From Roseivivax sediminis (GTDB taxonomy: Bacteria; Pseudomonadota; Alphaproteobacteria; Rhodobacterales; Rhodobacteraceae), in assembly GCF_900112685.1 (NCBI RefSeq), contig NZ_FOMS01000010.1:167406-231405 (forward strand): 64,000 nucleotides of DNA. The letters are read 5' to 3'. Within the stretch, counting starts at the first letter, position 1, and every line of letters starts with the position of its first letter. The notes under the pieces are model-generated. The model was not told where the DNA came from, did no database searches, and saw only the letters and a program-made list of their open reading frames with translations. A program made the translations under genes and the position numbers. Below, in pieces: positions 1 to 9,145 of the stretch.

Positions 1-338
1 AATTCGTGCGCGTATTCGGCCGACTTGATCGCCATGCAATCGCCCGAGAGCATGTAGAAATGCGTTGCGCGCGGGAACGCCTCCACCGCCGCCTCGACGG
101 CGCTCAGCGTCGCCTGCACGAGAGACCATTCCCCCCAGCCGCACCTGACGCGCTTTTTCGGGAAGACGACGTTCGGGTTATCGGCAAGCGCGCTGCGGAT
201 CTGCCGGTAGGCGGCGGCCGGCGCGCGGGCGTCGAAATGGATCGCCAAGCAATCGCCGACCGCCGTCAGGCTCTGCGCCTGTTTGACGATGGCCTCCGGG
301 TCCTTGTGACACAGAAGGATGAAGGCGATCTTTGCCAT
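1..338 (-). CDS. GT14-like (core-2/I-branching type) glycosyltransferase, N-terminal part, cut by the window edge
   Basis: The minus strand reads open for 112 codons from an ATG at 338 to the window edge, so the C-terminus is missing. The start resembles beta-1,6-N-acetylglucosaminyltransferase-like (GT14/Branch) proteins: 'AFILLCHKDPEAI' at about residues 5-17, 'AIHFDARAP' near 39-47, 'CGWGEWSLVQAT' near 73-84 and 'HFYMLSGDC' near 98-106. The protein at 25201-26907 has matching blocks (CDWGTWGLVAAT and HVYLTSGSC), so the two are paralogues in one genome. It probably transfers a sugar onto a surface glycan, but the acceptor is unknown. It is divergent from the sulfotransferase at 501, and the 162 bases between them must hold both promoters. 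The family is inferred from motifs only. Confidence 0.8.
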   Translation of the reverse strand, partial: MAKIAFILLCHKDPEAIVKQAQSLTAVGDCLAIHFDARAPAAAYRQIRSALADNPNVVFPKKRVRCGWGEWSLVQATLSAVEAAVEAFPRATHFYMLSGDCMAIKSAEYAHE

Positions 339-500
339 GGCCTGCTAGAACTTTTGCCCTCTTTTCGGCGGATTGTTCATGTTGATAGTGATAAAGAGGC
401 GTTGAATGAATACGCTTCGGTTTCTTTTTTGCGGCATCCGCAAGACGGCGCGAGACAGACGCCGACGTGGAGCGGATCGCACGAGGCGGGACGGGCAGGC

Positions 501-1319
501 ATGGGGTTTCCGGGCACCTGGATGACCGAAAGCGAGAGCATGGTGTATCGGGTCGTGCCGAAATGCGCCTGCTCCACCATCGGGCAGATCATGTACTTCT
601 CGGACCATGGGGCGTTCTTCGACGGCGACATCCACGACGCCACCGCCGGTCTGCACAAATGGGCGCGCGAGGACAGCCAACCGGCGATCCGCGCAAACGT
701 CAAGACGCGCTCCGCCTACGCCTTCACCTGCGTGCGCAATCCCTACAGCCGCATCCTGTCGTCGTTCTTCGACAAGATCTGCGGCATCCAGCGCAACGGC
801 AAGCGCTACCGCGGCAACCTCGTGCCGCTGCTGATCCAGAAATACGGGATCGAGGTCGGCGGCCCCGACGGGCAGGAGGCGTTCGACCAGATTCGCAGCT
901 TCCGGCGATTCCTGCTGTTCGCGCGCGACACCATCCGCTGGCGCCGGCCGATGGAGCCCGACATCCACTGGTCGGCGATGTCGGGACATATCAGCACCTT
1001 CATCGTGAATGGCGGGCGCTACGACAAGATCTTCTGGACCGAAAGCTTCAACGACGGCATGGCCGAGGTGCTCGGGGCAACAGACACGCCGCAGCCCGTC
1101 GATCTGGCCACGATTCCCCGCTTCAACGAAAGCGAAGGGCATGGCCCCAAGCGCCTGCACCCGGTGGAGGACTATTTCGACGATCTCTCGATGCACCTGA
1201 TGAAAGAGATCTACTGGCGCGATTTCCAGCTCTTCAAATACGATTTCGGCAATCCGGCCAACAAGATGCCGATCGGAGAGATCGACCTCGACGAGGTGCA
1301 TGCCAAGCTGGGCGACTGA
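501..1319 (+). CDS. sulfotransferase family 2 protein
   Basis: A 272-residue cytosolic protein of the PAPS-dependent carbohydrate sulfotransferase type (Sulfotransfer_2-like). A 5'-phosphosulfate loop is visible as 'VPKCACSTIG' at about residues 19-28, and the 3'-phosphate binding motif as 'CVRNPYSRILSSF' at about 77-89. The C-terminus carries the usual 'YWRDFQLFKYDF' block. The reading frame stays open upstream to base 6, but that part is antisense to the GT14-like gene, so the ATG at 501 is the sensible start. Family members move sulfate from PAPS to a sugar hydroxyl and release PAP. The divergent glycosyltransferase suggests a surface glycan as acceptor; the real substrate cannot be read from the sequence. 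Confidence 0.85.
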   Translation: MGFPGTWMTESESMVYRVVPKCACSTIGQIMYFSDHGAFFDGDIHDATAGLHKWAREDSQPAIRANVKTRSAYAFTCVRNPYSRILSSFFDKICGIQRNGKRYRGNLVPLLIQKYGIEVGGPDGQEAFDQIRSFRRFLLFARDTIRWRRPMEPDIHWSAMSGHISTFIVNGGRYDKIFWTESFNDGMAEVLGATDTPQPVDLATIPRFNESEGHGPKRLHPVEDYFDDLSMHLMKEIYWRDFQLFKYDFGNPANKMPIGEIDLDEVHAKLGD

Positions 1320-1394
1320 CCCTGCGACACCGCCGCGCGTGACCCGCGGCGGATCGGTGCTAATGTTACCGGTGTAGATTTCGGGAACCCCGCC

Positions 1395-1766
1395 ATGCGC
1401 TCTCTTCCGCCGCTCGTCGCTCTTTTCGTTCGCAACTGGATCGTCGGCTTCGCGCTGTCGGGGATCTTCGTCGGCCTGCTGATTGCCGGGGATGTGGCGG
1501 GCCTGCGCCACCTGATCCTTGGCTCCGCCGACGGCATGCTCGCGCTGTTCCTGCTGTGGTTCTTCAACGGCATCGTCTTTGCCGGCGCGCAGACCGGCGC
1601 GCGCATCTTCCTGATGGCCGAGGACGAAGGCGGCCACGGCGGCGGGCACCGTCCGCTCATTCCCGTGCGGGTGGCGGCCGAGGCCCGGCGCCCCGAGCGG
1701 GGCGCCCGGGCGGCATCACTCCGGCAGATCGGCGGACGGAATCATCGGGAAGAACCGCCCCTCTGA
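1395..1766 (+). CDS. small two-helix membrane protein, unknown function
   Basis: A 123-residue protein with two hydrophobic segments, at about residues 15-32 ('WIVGFALSGIFVGLLIAG') and 46-66. A conserved-looking stretch 'LWFFNGIVFAGAQTGARIFLM' bridges the second helix and the cytosolic tail. The tail is polar and rich in Gly, Arg and Glu. Small proteins of this shape occur widely in Rhodobacteraceae without an assigned function. The last 51 bases overlap the 3' end of the convergent DUF1285 gene, so the low-complexity C-terminus may be a read-through extension rather than a conserved domain. Hydropathy supports a real inner-membrane protein; nothing in the sequence gives a role. Confidence 0.65.
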   Translation: MRSLPPLVALFVRNWIVGFALSGIFVGLLIAGDVAGLRHLILGSADGMLALFLLWFFNGIVFAGAQTGARIFLMAEDEGGHGGGHRPLIPVRVAAEARRPERGARAASLRQIGGRNHREEPPL

Positions 1767-2330
1767 CCAGAGGCCGAACCAGTTTTCGCCCTCCACCTCG
1801 TGATGGGCGCCGATCTCTGCCAGCCGATAGAAGCTCTTGCGGTCGATGAGCGCCTCCAGGTCGTCGCGGATCAGGATGTAGGGCGACGGCTCGCCCGTCT
1901 CGGGGTCGCGCTCCACCCGGATCGGGTGGTCGGGGCCGGCGACGGCGCTGTCGCCGACATGGGTGGTGAAGGTCAGCGCCTGCGCCTCGCCCGATCCTTC
2001 GGCGGTGAAATCGGTGGCCACGAAGGGCGCGTCGTCCACGGTGATGCCGACCTTTTCGGCGGGCGTGACAAGGAAGTATTTATCGTCCTCGCGTTTGAGT
2101 ATCGACGAGAACAGCTTCACCAGTTCGAACCGGCCGATCGGCGTGCCGAGGTAGAACCACGTGCCGTCCCGTGCGATACGCATGTCCAGGTCGCCGCAGA
2201 ACGGCGGATTCCACTTGTGCACTGGGGGCAGGCCCTTGCCCTTGGCAGCGCGCGCCGAGGCGGCGATCCCGTCGGCCGAGGGCGCCTCTGCGGGCGTCAC
2301 GGAATTTTGTGATGTCATAGCTTTTGCCAT
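1716..2330 (-). CDS. DUF1285 domain protein
   Basis: A 204-residue soluble protein matching the DUF1285 family throughout. Recognisable blocks are 'PPVHKWNPPFCGDLDMRIARDG' (here split for length: the PPVHKWNPPFCG part is at about residues 35-46), 'WFYLGTPIGR', 'YFLVTPAEKVGI' and 'YILIRDDLEALIDRKSFYRL'. Structures are known for the family but no reaction. It is transcribed away from moxR with a 54-base gap, the usual arrangement in Rhodobacteraceae. An internal ATG 12 bases downstream (2318) is an alternative start. The 3' end overlaps the convergent small membrane gene by 51 bases. Confidence 0.85.
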   Translation of the reverse strand: MAKAMTSQNSVTPAEAPSADGIAASARAAKGKGLPPVHKWNPPFCGDLDMRIARDGTWFYLGTPIGRFELVKLFSSILKREDDKYFLVTPAEKVGITVDDAPFVATDFTAEGSGEAQALTFTTHVGDSAVAGPDHPIRVERDPETGEPSPYILIRDDLEALIDRKSFYRLAEIGAHHEVEGENWFGLWSEGRFFPMIPSADLPE

Positions 2331-2384
2331 TCCTTCCCGTCACGATACCATTCCCACTGATCTAATCGCCAAAGGAGCGTTGTC

Positions 2385-3392
2385 ATGGCCGAGACCGAGG
2401 ACCTGGTCACCGAGATCGAGGCGCTGGAGGCGAAGCTCGCCGAAGCGAGGACGGCGATCACCCGCCGCTTCATCGGCCAGGAACGGGTCGTGGACCTCAC
2501 ACTCTCGGCGCTTCTGTGCGGCGGGCATGGCCTTCTGATCGGTCTGCCGGGCCTCGGCAAGACTCGGCTGGTGGAGACGCTGTCGACGGTGATGGGCCTC
2601 AACGGCAACCGGGTGCAGTTCACGCCGGACCTGATGCCGGCGGACATCCTCGGCTCCGAGGTACTGGAGACCGGCACAGACGGCAGCCGCGCCTTCAAGT
2701 TCATCGAGGGGCCGATCTTCTGCCAGCTCCTGATGGCGGACGAGATCAACCGCGCGAGCCCACGCACGCAGTCCGCACTCCTTCAGGCGATGCAGGAAAA
2801 GGCGGTGACGGTCGCCGGCGAGACCCGCAAGCTCGACCAGCCGTTCCACGTCCTCGCCACGCAGAACCCGATCGAGCAGGAGGGTACCTATCCCCTGCCC
2901 GAGGCGCAGCTCGACCGGTTCCTGGTGCAGATCGACGTCGCCTACCCCGAGCGGGACACAGAACGCGACATCCTTCTCGCCACCACCGGGACGGAGGACG
3001 CCGAGGCGCACCAGGTCTTCGACGGGCCTTCGCTGATGGCCGCGCAGCACCTTCTGCGACGGATGCCGGTCGGCGAATCGGTCGTGGAGATGATCCTCGA
3101 CCTCGTGCGCGCCTTCCGGCCCTCCGACCCCTCCGCACCCGAGCGTGTGCGCGACCTCGTCGCCTGGGGCCCCGGCCCGCGCGCTGCGCAGGCGCTGATG
3201 CTCACCGTGCGCGCCCGCGCGCTCTTGCAGGGCCGGCTCGCGCCGTCGCCCGAGGACGTCATCGACATGGCGCGCCCGGTTCTCGTCCACCGCATGGCGC
3301 TGACCTTCTCGGCCCGCGCGCGGGGCGAGGATCTCGGCCAGCTCATCAGTTCCGTCAGCGAAGGGCTTATGCGGACCGAGGCGGCTGCGTGA
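2385..3392 (+). CDS. MoxR-family AAA+ ATPase
   Basis: A 335-residue AAA+ ATPase of the MoxR branch. Walker A is 'GLPGLGKT' at residues 53-60, Walker B 'LLMADE' at 115-120, followed by the sensor block 'LATQNPIEQEGTYPLPEAQLDRF' (about 152-174; motif core is the ATQNPIEQEGTY part). MoxR proteins act as chaperones that insert cofactors or assemble complexes, usually with the von Willebrand/DUF58 proteins encoded next door. That pattern holds here: the DUF58 gene begins at a GTG overlapping this stop by 4 bases, and two large membrane proteins follow in the same way. The client complex is unknown. Confidence 0.92.
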   Translation: MAETEDLVTEIEALEAKLAEARTAITRRFIGQERVVDLTLSALLCGGHGLLIGLPGLGKTRLVETLSTVMGLNGNRVQFTPDLMPADILGSEVLETGTDGSRAFKFIEGPIFCQLLMADEINRASPRTQSALLQAMQEKAVTVAGETRKLDQPFHVLATQNPIEQEGTYPLPEAQLDRFLVQIDVAYPERDTERDILLATTGTEDAEAHQVFDGPSLMAAQHLLRRMPVGESVVEMILDLVRAFRPSDPSAPERVRDLVAWGPGPRAAQALMLTVRARALLQGRLAPSPEDVIDMARPVLVHRMALTFSARARGEDLGQLISSVSEGLMRTEAAA

Positions 3393-4264
3393 CGCAGCCG
3401 CTCACCCTCCGCCAGCACAGCGAGGAGGAGGCGAGCGACCTTCCCGCCCTTCTCGCCCGCGCCGAAAAGCTCGCCGGCACCGTGCTCCTGGGAGAGCATG
3501 GCCGGCGCCGCGCCGGGCTTGGCGACGATTTCTGGCAATACCGTCCGATGGTCGCCGGCGACAGCTACCGCAACATCGACTGGCGCCGCTCCGCGCGCGG
3601 CGATTCGCAATTCGTGCGTGATCGCGAATGGCAGATCGCGCAATCGGTGCTGATGTGGGTCGACCAGGCGGCGTCGATGCGCTTCGCCTCCTCGGACAAG
3701 GTTCCCAGCAAGGCGGACCGCGCACGGCTGATCGCGCTCGCCACCACGATCCTGCTCATCCGAGGCGGCGAACGGGTGGGCCTGACCGGCTGGAGCCTGC
3801 CGCCGCGCGGTGGGCGCCCGCAGATCATGCGCCTCGCCGAAGCGTTCGCCACCGATACCGAAGACGATTATTCGGCGCCCGAGGCGCGGGGGATGTTGCC
3901 CCATGCCCGCGCCATGTTCGTGTCCGACTTCCTCGGCGATCTCGACCCGATCGAGGCGGCGCTGACCAAGGCCGCCGACCGCGGCGTGCGCGGAGTTCTG
4001 CTGCAGATCCTCGATCCCTCGGAAGAGGCGTTTCCCTTCGAGGGCCGCACCGTGTTCCAGTCGGTCGGCGGCGGCACGCGTCACGAGACGCTGAAGGCGA
4101 GCGACCTGCGCGGCCGCTACCTTGAGCGGTTGGCCGAGCGGAAGGATCGCCTTGACGAGCTGTGCCGCATCACCGGCTGGCAGTACGAGTGCCACCACAC
4201 CGACACACCCGCGCAATCGGCCCTCCTGTGGGTCTGGCGCGCGATGGACGGAGGCAAGGGATGA
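3389..4264 (+). CDS. DUF58 domain protein
   Basis: A 291-residue protein starting with a GTG that overlaps the moxR stop (GTGA), indicating translational coupling. The DUF58 signature is clear: 'GDDFWQYRPMVAGDSYRNIDWRRSAR' spans about residues 48-73, with the diagnostic 'YRNIDWRRSAR' part at 63-73, followed by 'FVRDREWQ' and a VWA-like fold ('LMWVDQAASM'). DUF58 proteins are the usual partners of MoxR ATPases and are thought to recruit or present the client. It overlaps the next gene by 4 bases (ATGA). No membrane segment is evident, so it should be cytosolic. Confidence 0.9.
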   Translation: MTQPLTLRQHSEEEASDLPALLARAEKLAGTVLLGEHGRRRAGLGDDFWQYRPMVAGDSYRNIDWRRSARGDSQFVRDREWQIAQSVLMWVDQAASMRFASSDKVPSKADRARLIALATTILLIRGGERVGLTGWSLPPRGGRPQIMRLAEAFATDTEDDYSAPEARGMLPHARAMFVSDFLGDLDPIEAALTKAADRGVRGVLLQILDPSEEAFPFEGRTVFQSVGGGTRHETLKASDLRGRYLERLAERKDRLDELCRITGWQYECHHTDTPAQSALLWVWRAMDGGKG

Positions 4265-7038
4265 CCCTGTTCGGCGCACTCGGCTTCACCACGCCTTGGC
4301 TGCTGCTGGGGCTGCTGGCGCTGCCGATCCTGTGGGTCGTGCTGCGCGCGGTGCCGCCTGCGCCGGTGCGCCGGCTGTTTCCCGGCGTGGTCCTTCTGCT
4401 CGGCCTCAAAGACGAGGAACAGGTGAGTGACCGCACGCCGTGGTGGCTGCTGCTCTTGCGGATGCTGGCGGTCGCGGCGGTGATCGTCGGGCTCGCGGGG
4501 CCGATCCTCAACCCCGACCGGGATGCTGCGCCAGTGGGCGACCGGCCGCTCCTGATCGTGATGGATGCAAGCTGGGCCAGCGCCGGCGACTGGCGCGCCC
4601 GGTCCGAGGCGCTGGACGGCCTGCTCTCGCGCGCCGCACGCGACGATAGGGCTGTGGCGCTGCTGCGCCTGACCGCGCCCGAAGCGCCGATGTTCCAGAG
4701 CGCGAATGCCCTGCGGCAGCGCCTGTCGGGCATCCAGCCCGAGCCGTGGGAAACTGACACGGCGCGCATGGAAAGCGCCGCCGCGCGCCTGCCCGACGGC
4801 CCCTTCGACACCTACTGGTTCTCCGACGGGCTAGCCCGCGAAGGCCGCGAGGACATGCTTGCCGCGCTCGAAGCCGCGGGCAGCGTCACCGTCTACGAAA
4901 GCCCGCAGAGCCTTTATGCCCTCGCCCCCGCCCGCTTCGTCGACGGAAATGTTGCGCTCACCCTGAAGCGGCTGCGCCCGTCCGGCGAGCGGGAGGTGGT
5001 GGTGAACGCCGAAGGGCGCGACCCGGCCGGCAACCCGGCGACGCTGGCCACCCTGCCGATGACCTTCGCCGACGGCGCGGTGATCGCCGAAGGCGAGCTG
5101 TCCCTGCCGGCCGAACTTCGAGCCCGCGTCGACCGGTTCGAGGTCGCCACCACGCAGAGCGCCGGCGCCACCACCCTGTCGGACGACAGCCTGCGCCGCC
5201 GCGAGGTCGCGCTGATCGCCGGGACCGAGAACCGCGAGGGTCTAGAACTGCTCTCCCCCCTGCACTACCTGCAAGGCGCGCTGGAGCCGACCGCCGACCT
5301 GATCGACGGCGCATTGAGCGATGTCTTGCCCGCCAACCCCGACGTGATCGCCCTGGCGGACGTCGCCACGCTTGGAGGTGAGGCAGAGGCCGTGCGGGAC
5401 TGGGTCGAGAACGGCGGCATGCTACTGCGCTTTGCCGGGCCGCGCCTGGCCGGCTCGGACGTCAGCCGAGGCGAGGAGGATCCGCTGATGCCGGTGCGCC
5501 TGCGCGCCGGCGGGCGCAGCGTCGGCGGCGCGATGAGCTGGGGGGAGCCGAAGTCGCTCGCCCCGTTCGACGCCGAAAGCCCATTCTTCGGGCTCGATAT
5601 TCCCGAGGACGTCACAGTGAACGCGCAGGTCATGGCCCAGCCCGACCCGACGCTCGCCTCGCGCGTGATCGCGCAATTGTCGGACGGAACGCCGCTGGTC
5701 ACCCGCAAGCGCGTCGGCCAGGGGCAGATCGTGCTCTTCCACGTCACCGCCAACGCCGAATGGTCGACGCTGCCGCTGTCGGGCCTGTTCGTGAGCATGC
5801 TGGAGCGGCTCGCGGTGTCCTCCATGCCCGCCCAGCCCGAGATCGAGGAACTTGAAGGCACCACATGGCAGCCGCAGATGGTGCTCGACGCCTTCGGCGA
5901 CCTGCGCGACGCCGGCACCCTGCCCGGCGTGTCCGGGGAGGCGCTGGTCTCCGACCCGCTCGGCCCCGATCTGCGACCCGGCCTTTATGCCGGCGAGGAT
6001 CGCAACCTCGCCCGCAACGTCGTCACAGCGGACACCGAACTGCGCCCGGTGACATGGCCCGACAGCGTCCCGGTCGAGGGGCTCGCCGGCCCAGAGGAGA
6101 CGCCGCTCGCCGGGTGGCTTCTGGCGCTCGCCATCGCCATGCTGTTCGCCGATATCCTCGCCTCGCTGGCGCTGACGGGGCGTCTGCGGGGCTCTCGTGG
6201 CGCCCCGGCGGCGGCCGCAATCCTCGCCGCCGTGCTGATCCTGCCCGGCGGCGCCGAGGCCCAGGAGAGCCAGCCCACCGGCGACGACTTCGCGATCGAG
6301 GCGACGGCGGAGGTCACGCTCGCCCATGTCCTGACCGGCAACGAAAACGTCGACGAGGTCGCCGCTGCCGGCCTTCAGGGCCTGTCGGACACGCTGTTCT
6401 ACCGCACGTCGGTCGAACCCGGAGAACCGCTCGGCGTCGATCTCGAAAACGACGAGCTGGCGTTCTTCCCGCTGCTCTACTGGCCGGTGACGCCCGACCA
6501 GCCGACCCCCTCGGGCGACGCCTACGCCAAGCTCAACGAATACCTGCGTTCGGGGGGCATGATCCTGTTCGACACGCGCGACGCCGACATCGCCGGGTTC
6601 GGCGCGGCCTCGCCCAACGGGCGCAAGCTGCAGGAACTGGCCGAACCGCTCGACATTCCGCCGCTGGAGCCGGTGCCGCAGGACCATGTCCTCACGCGGA
6701 CCTTCTATCTCCTGCAGGACTTCCCCGGTCGCTACGTGGGCCGCGACGTCTGGGTGGAGGCCGCGCCGCCCGATGCCGAACTGGTGGACGGGATGCCCTT
6801 CCGCAACCTCAACGACAACGTCACGCCCGTGGTCATCGGCGGCAACGACTGGGCCTCGGCCTGGGCGGTGTCCGACAACGGCCAGCCGATGCTGCCGCTG
6901 GGCCGCGGCTTTTCCGGTGAGCGGCAGCGCGAGATCGCCTACCGCTTCGGCGTGAACCTCGTGATGCACGTGCTGACCGGCAACTACAAATCCGACCAGG
7001 TGCACGTCCCCGCCCTTCTCGACAGGCTTGGCCAATGA
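4261..7038 (+). CDS. DUF4159 membrane protein with BatA-type N-terminus
   Basis: A 925-residue inner-membrane protein. The N-terminus has the BatA/aerotolerance-type layout, with two hydrophobic helices at about residues 8-26 and 60-80 ending before 'LAGPILNPDRD', then a VWA-like region ('LLIVMDASWASAGDW'). A further helix near residues 617-640 precedes an Ala-rich segment and the C-terminal DUF4159 domain ('LNEYLRSGGMILFDTRDADIAG', core 'RSGGMILFDTRD'). The ATG at 4261 is used because it overlaps the DUF58 stop and follows the operon's coupling. Large exposed domains probably face the periplasm. Together with MoxR and DUF58 it forms a membrane-bound complex of unknown task. Confidence 0.87.
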   Translation: MTLFGALGFTTPWLLLGLLALPILWVVLRAVPPAPVRRLFPGVVLLLGLKDEEQVSDRTPWWLLLLRMLAVAAVIVGLAGPILNPDRDAAPVGDRPLLIVMDASWASAGDWRARSEALDGLLSRAARDDRAVALLRLTAPEAPMFQSANALRQRLSGIQPEPWETDTARMESAAARLPDGPFDTYWFSDGLAREGREDMLAALEAAGSVTVYESPQSLYALAPARFVDGNVALTLKRLRPSGEREVVVNAEGRDPAGNPATLATLPMTFADGAVIAEGELSLPAELRARVDRFEVATTQSAGATTLSDDSLRRREVALIAGTENREGLELLSPLHYLQGALEPTADLIDGALSDVLPANPDVIALADVATLGGEAEAVRDWVENGGMLLRFAGPRLAGSDVSRGEEDPLMPVRLRAGGRSVGGAMSWGEPKSLAPFDAESPFFGLDIPEDVTVNAQVMAQPDPTLASRVIAQLSDGTPLVTRKRVGQGQIVLFHVTANAEWSTLPLSGLFVSMLERLAVSSMPAQPEIEELEGTTWQPQMVLDAFGDLRDAGTLPGVSGEALVSDPLGPDLRPGLYAGEDRNLARNVVTADTELRPVTWPDSVPVEGLAGPEETPLAGWLLALAIAMLFADILASLALTGRLRGSRGAPAAAAILAAVLILPGGAEAQESQPTGDDFAIEATAEVTLAHVLTGNENVDEVAAAGLQGLSDTLFYRTSVEPGEPLGVDLENDELAFFPLLYWPVTPDQPTPSGDAYAKLNEYLRSGGMILFDTRDADIAGFGAASPNGRKLQELAEPLDIPPLEPVPQDHVLTRTFYLLQDFPGRYVGRDVWVEAAPPDAELVDGMPFRNLNDNVTPVVIGGNDWASAWAVSDNGQPMLPLGRGFSGERQREIAYRFGVNLVMHVLTGNYKSDQVHVPALLDRLGQ

Positions 7039-9077
7039 CCGGAACGCTCGTCTACGACCCGCTGCTGCCCTGGATCGCGATCGGCGCGCTCGGGGGACTC
7101 GCCGCGCTCGGCGTGGTGCTCGCGCTCTGGCGCGGTCTGTCGGGCTGGGCGCTGCGCGCGCTGGCCGGGCTGGTGCTGGTCGCGGCGCTGGCGCAACCCT
7201 CCTGGCAGGTGGAGGATCGCGCGCCGCTCAACGACATCGTGCTGATGGTTGTGGACAAGAGCGCCTCCCAGACGCTCGCGGAGCGCGCCGGCGTGACCGA
7301 GGAGGCCGCGACCACGCTGGAGGCGGAGCTTGCCGGCCGCCCCAACACCGAGGTCCGCCGCGTCGAGGTGGGCGACGGCGAGGACGACGCCGGCACGCTG
7401 TTGATGACTGCCGTGTCCGAGGCGCTGGCCGAGGAACCGCCGGCGCAGGTCGCCGGAATCCTGCTCCTGTCCGACGGGCGGCTGCACGACCTCGACCGCG
7501 CGCCCGATCTGCCGGCGCCGATGCACCTTCTGATGACCGGACAGGAGGACGACTGGGACCGCCGCCTGATCGTGGAGAACGCGCCCGCCTTCGCCATCCT
7601 CGACGAGCCGGTCACCCTGACCGTCCGGGTGGAGGACGAGGGCGCCGCGCCGGAGGCCGCGCAGACGACCATCGACATCTCCGTCGACGGGGCGGAGCCG
7701 CAGACCTTCGACATCCCCATCGGCCAGAGCTTCGAATTGCCGATCACCCTGCCGCATGGCGGGCTGAACGTGATCCAGTTCACCGTGCCCGAGGCCAAGG
7801 GAGAGATCACCGACCGCAACAACACCGCGCTGGTGCAGATCAACGGCGTGCGCGACCGTCTGCGCGTTCTGCTGGTCTCGGGCGAGCCGCATGCCGGCGG
7901 CCGCACCTGGCGCAACCTGCTGAAATCCGACAGCTCCGTCGATCTTGTCCACTTCACCATCCTGCGCCCCCCGGAAAAGCAGGACGGCGTGCCGGTGAGC
8001 GAGCTGTCCCTCATCGCCTTCCCCACGCGGGAGCTGTTCCTCGAGAAGATCGACGATTTCGACCTGATCATCTTCGACCGCTACAAGCGGCGGGGCATCC
8101 TGCCGTCGATCTACCTCGACAACGTGCGGCAATACGTGGAGGAGGGCGGCGCGGTGCTGATCTCGGCCGGCCCCGACTTCGCCTCCGCCGACAGTCTGGC
8201 TCGCTCGCCCCTGGGCGAGGTGCTGCCGGCCGAACCGACTGCCCGCGTGATCAAGGAAGGCTTCCGGCCCGAGATCACCGAGTTGGGCGAGCGGCACCCC
8301 GTGACCGCCGGCCTGTCAAACGCCGAGGGCTGGGGCCGCTGGCTGCGCCAGATCGACGTGGAGCCCACCGACGCCGCCGAGGTGGTGATGTCGGGAGTGG
8401 AGGGCCGCCCCCTCCTCGTTCTGGACCGGATCGGAGAGGGGCGCGTGTCGCTCGTCGCCTCGGACCAGGCGTGGCTCTGGTCGCGCGGCTACGAGGGGGG
8501 CGGCCCGCAGCTCGAGCTTCTGCGCCGACTCGCCCACTGGATGATGAAGGAACCGGAGCTGGAGGAGGAGACGCTCCTCGCCCAGCCGACGGGCCAGACC
8601 ATGCGGATCATCCGCCGCACGCTCGGCGACGAGGTCGGGCCGGTGACGATCACGCGCCCCGACGGCGAGACCGAGGAGATCACGCTCGAAGAGGTCGCGC
8701 CGGGCCGGTTCGAAGCGCTTTACGAAGGCCCGCAGATCGGCCTCTATCGCCTCGAGGAAGGCGAGCAGGAGGCGGTGGTCGGCCTCGGCCCCGCCGCCCC
8801 GCGCGAGTTCGAGCAGACCATCGCCACGGGCGACCTGCTTGAGCCGGTACTGGACCCGGTCGAAGGCGGCGTCGTGCGATTGGAAGAGGGCGTGCCGGAC
8901 ATCCGCGAGGTCAGTGCCGGGCGCCCGGCGGCGGGCCGCGGCTGGGTCGGCATCACCCCGCGCGACGCGTTCGAGACGCGCGATATTACCCAGGTGCCGG
9001 CCCTGCCCGCATGGGCGGTGCTGCTTCTGGCCGCGGGCCTCATCGTTGGCGCCTGGCTGCGGGAAGGGCGCCGCTAG
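7035..9077 (+). CDS. membrane protein with VWA/glutamine-amidotransferase-like domain, last gene of the MoxR operon
   Basis: A 680-residue protein overlapping the DUF4159 stop by 4 bases. Two N-terminal hydrophobic helices (about residues 12-30 and 36-54) are followed by a VWA-like segment ('IVLMVVDKSASQTLAERAG', core 'MVVDKSASQ'), a class-I glutamine-amidotransferase-like fold ('DLIIFDRYKRRGILP', 'GGAVLISAGPDFAS') and a single C-terminal helix at about 656-674. The catalytic Cys of true amidotransferases is not evident, so an enzyme activity is doubtful. Proteins of this type close the MoxR-DUF58-DUF4159 operon in Rhodobacteraceae. The topology suggests a large periplasmic part held by membrane anchors at both ends. 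Confidence 0.85.
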   Translation: MTGTLVYDPLLPWIAIGALGGLAALGVVLALWRGLSGWALRALAGLVLVAALAQPSWQVEDRAPLNDIVLMVVDKSASQTLAERAGVTEEAATTLEAELAGRPNTEVRRVEVGDGEDDAGTLLMTAVSEALAEEPPAQVAGILLLSDGRLHDLDRAPDLPAPMHLLMTGQEDDWDRRLIVENAPAFAILDEPVTLTVRVEDEGAAPEAAQTTIDISVDGAEPQTFDIPIGQSFELPITLPHGGLNVIQFTVPEAKGEITDRNNTALVQINGVRDRLRVLLVSGEPHAGGRTWRNLLKSDSSVDLVHFTILRPPEKQDGVPVSELSLIAFPTRELFLEKIDDFDLIIFDRYKRRGILPSIYLDNVRQYVEEGGAVLISAGPDFASADSLARSPLGEVLPAEPTARVIKEGFRPEITELGERHPVTAGLSNAEGWGRWLRQIDVEPTDAAEVVMSGVEGRPLLVLDRIGEGRVSLVASDQAWLWSRGYEGGGPQLELLRRLAHWMMKEPELEEETLLAQPTGQTMRIIRRTLGDEVGPVTITRPDGETEEITLEEVAPGRFEALYEGPQIGLYRLEEGEQEAVVGLGPAAPREFEQTIATGDLLEPVLDPVEGGVVRLEEGVPDIREVSAGRPAAGRGWVGITPRDAFETRDITQVPALPAWAVLLLAAGLIVGAWLREGRR

Positions 9078-9082
9078 AAACG

Positions 9083-9115
9083 AAAAAACCCCGGCGCACG
9101 GGGGCGCGGCCGGGG
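9083..9115 (-). terminator. Rho-independent terminator of the lysR gene
   Basis: The arms CCCCGGC (9089-9095) and GCCGGGG (9109-9115) form a hairpin. Read on the minus strand it is followed by six T's (the A-run at 9083-9088 on the plus strand). It lies 31 bases beyond the lysR stop. On the plus strand it has no T-run after the stem, so it acts mainly for lysR. Confidence 0.75.
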
Positions 9116-9145
9116 CGAGGTGAGCCTTTGGCAAGGCCGGGGGAA

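Noticed and set aside
5422..7035. A 537-codon minus-strand frame opposite the DUF4159 gene
   Set aside because: The plus-strand gene is in a coupled operon with clear domains; the opposite frame has low-complexity composition.
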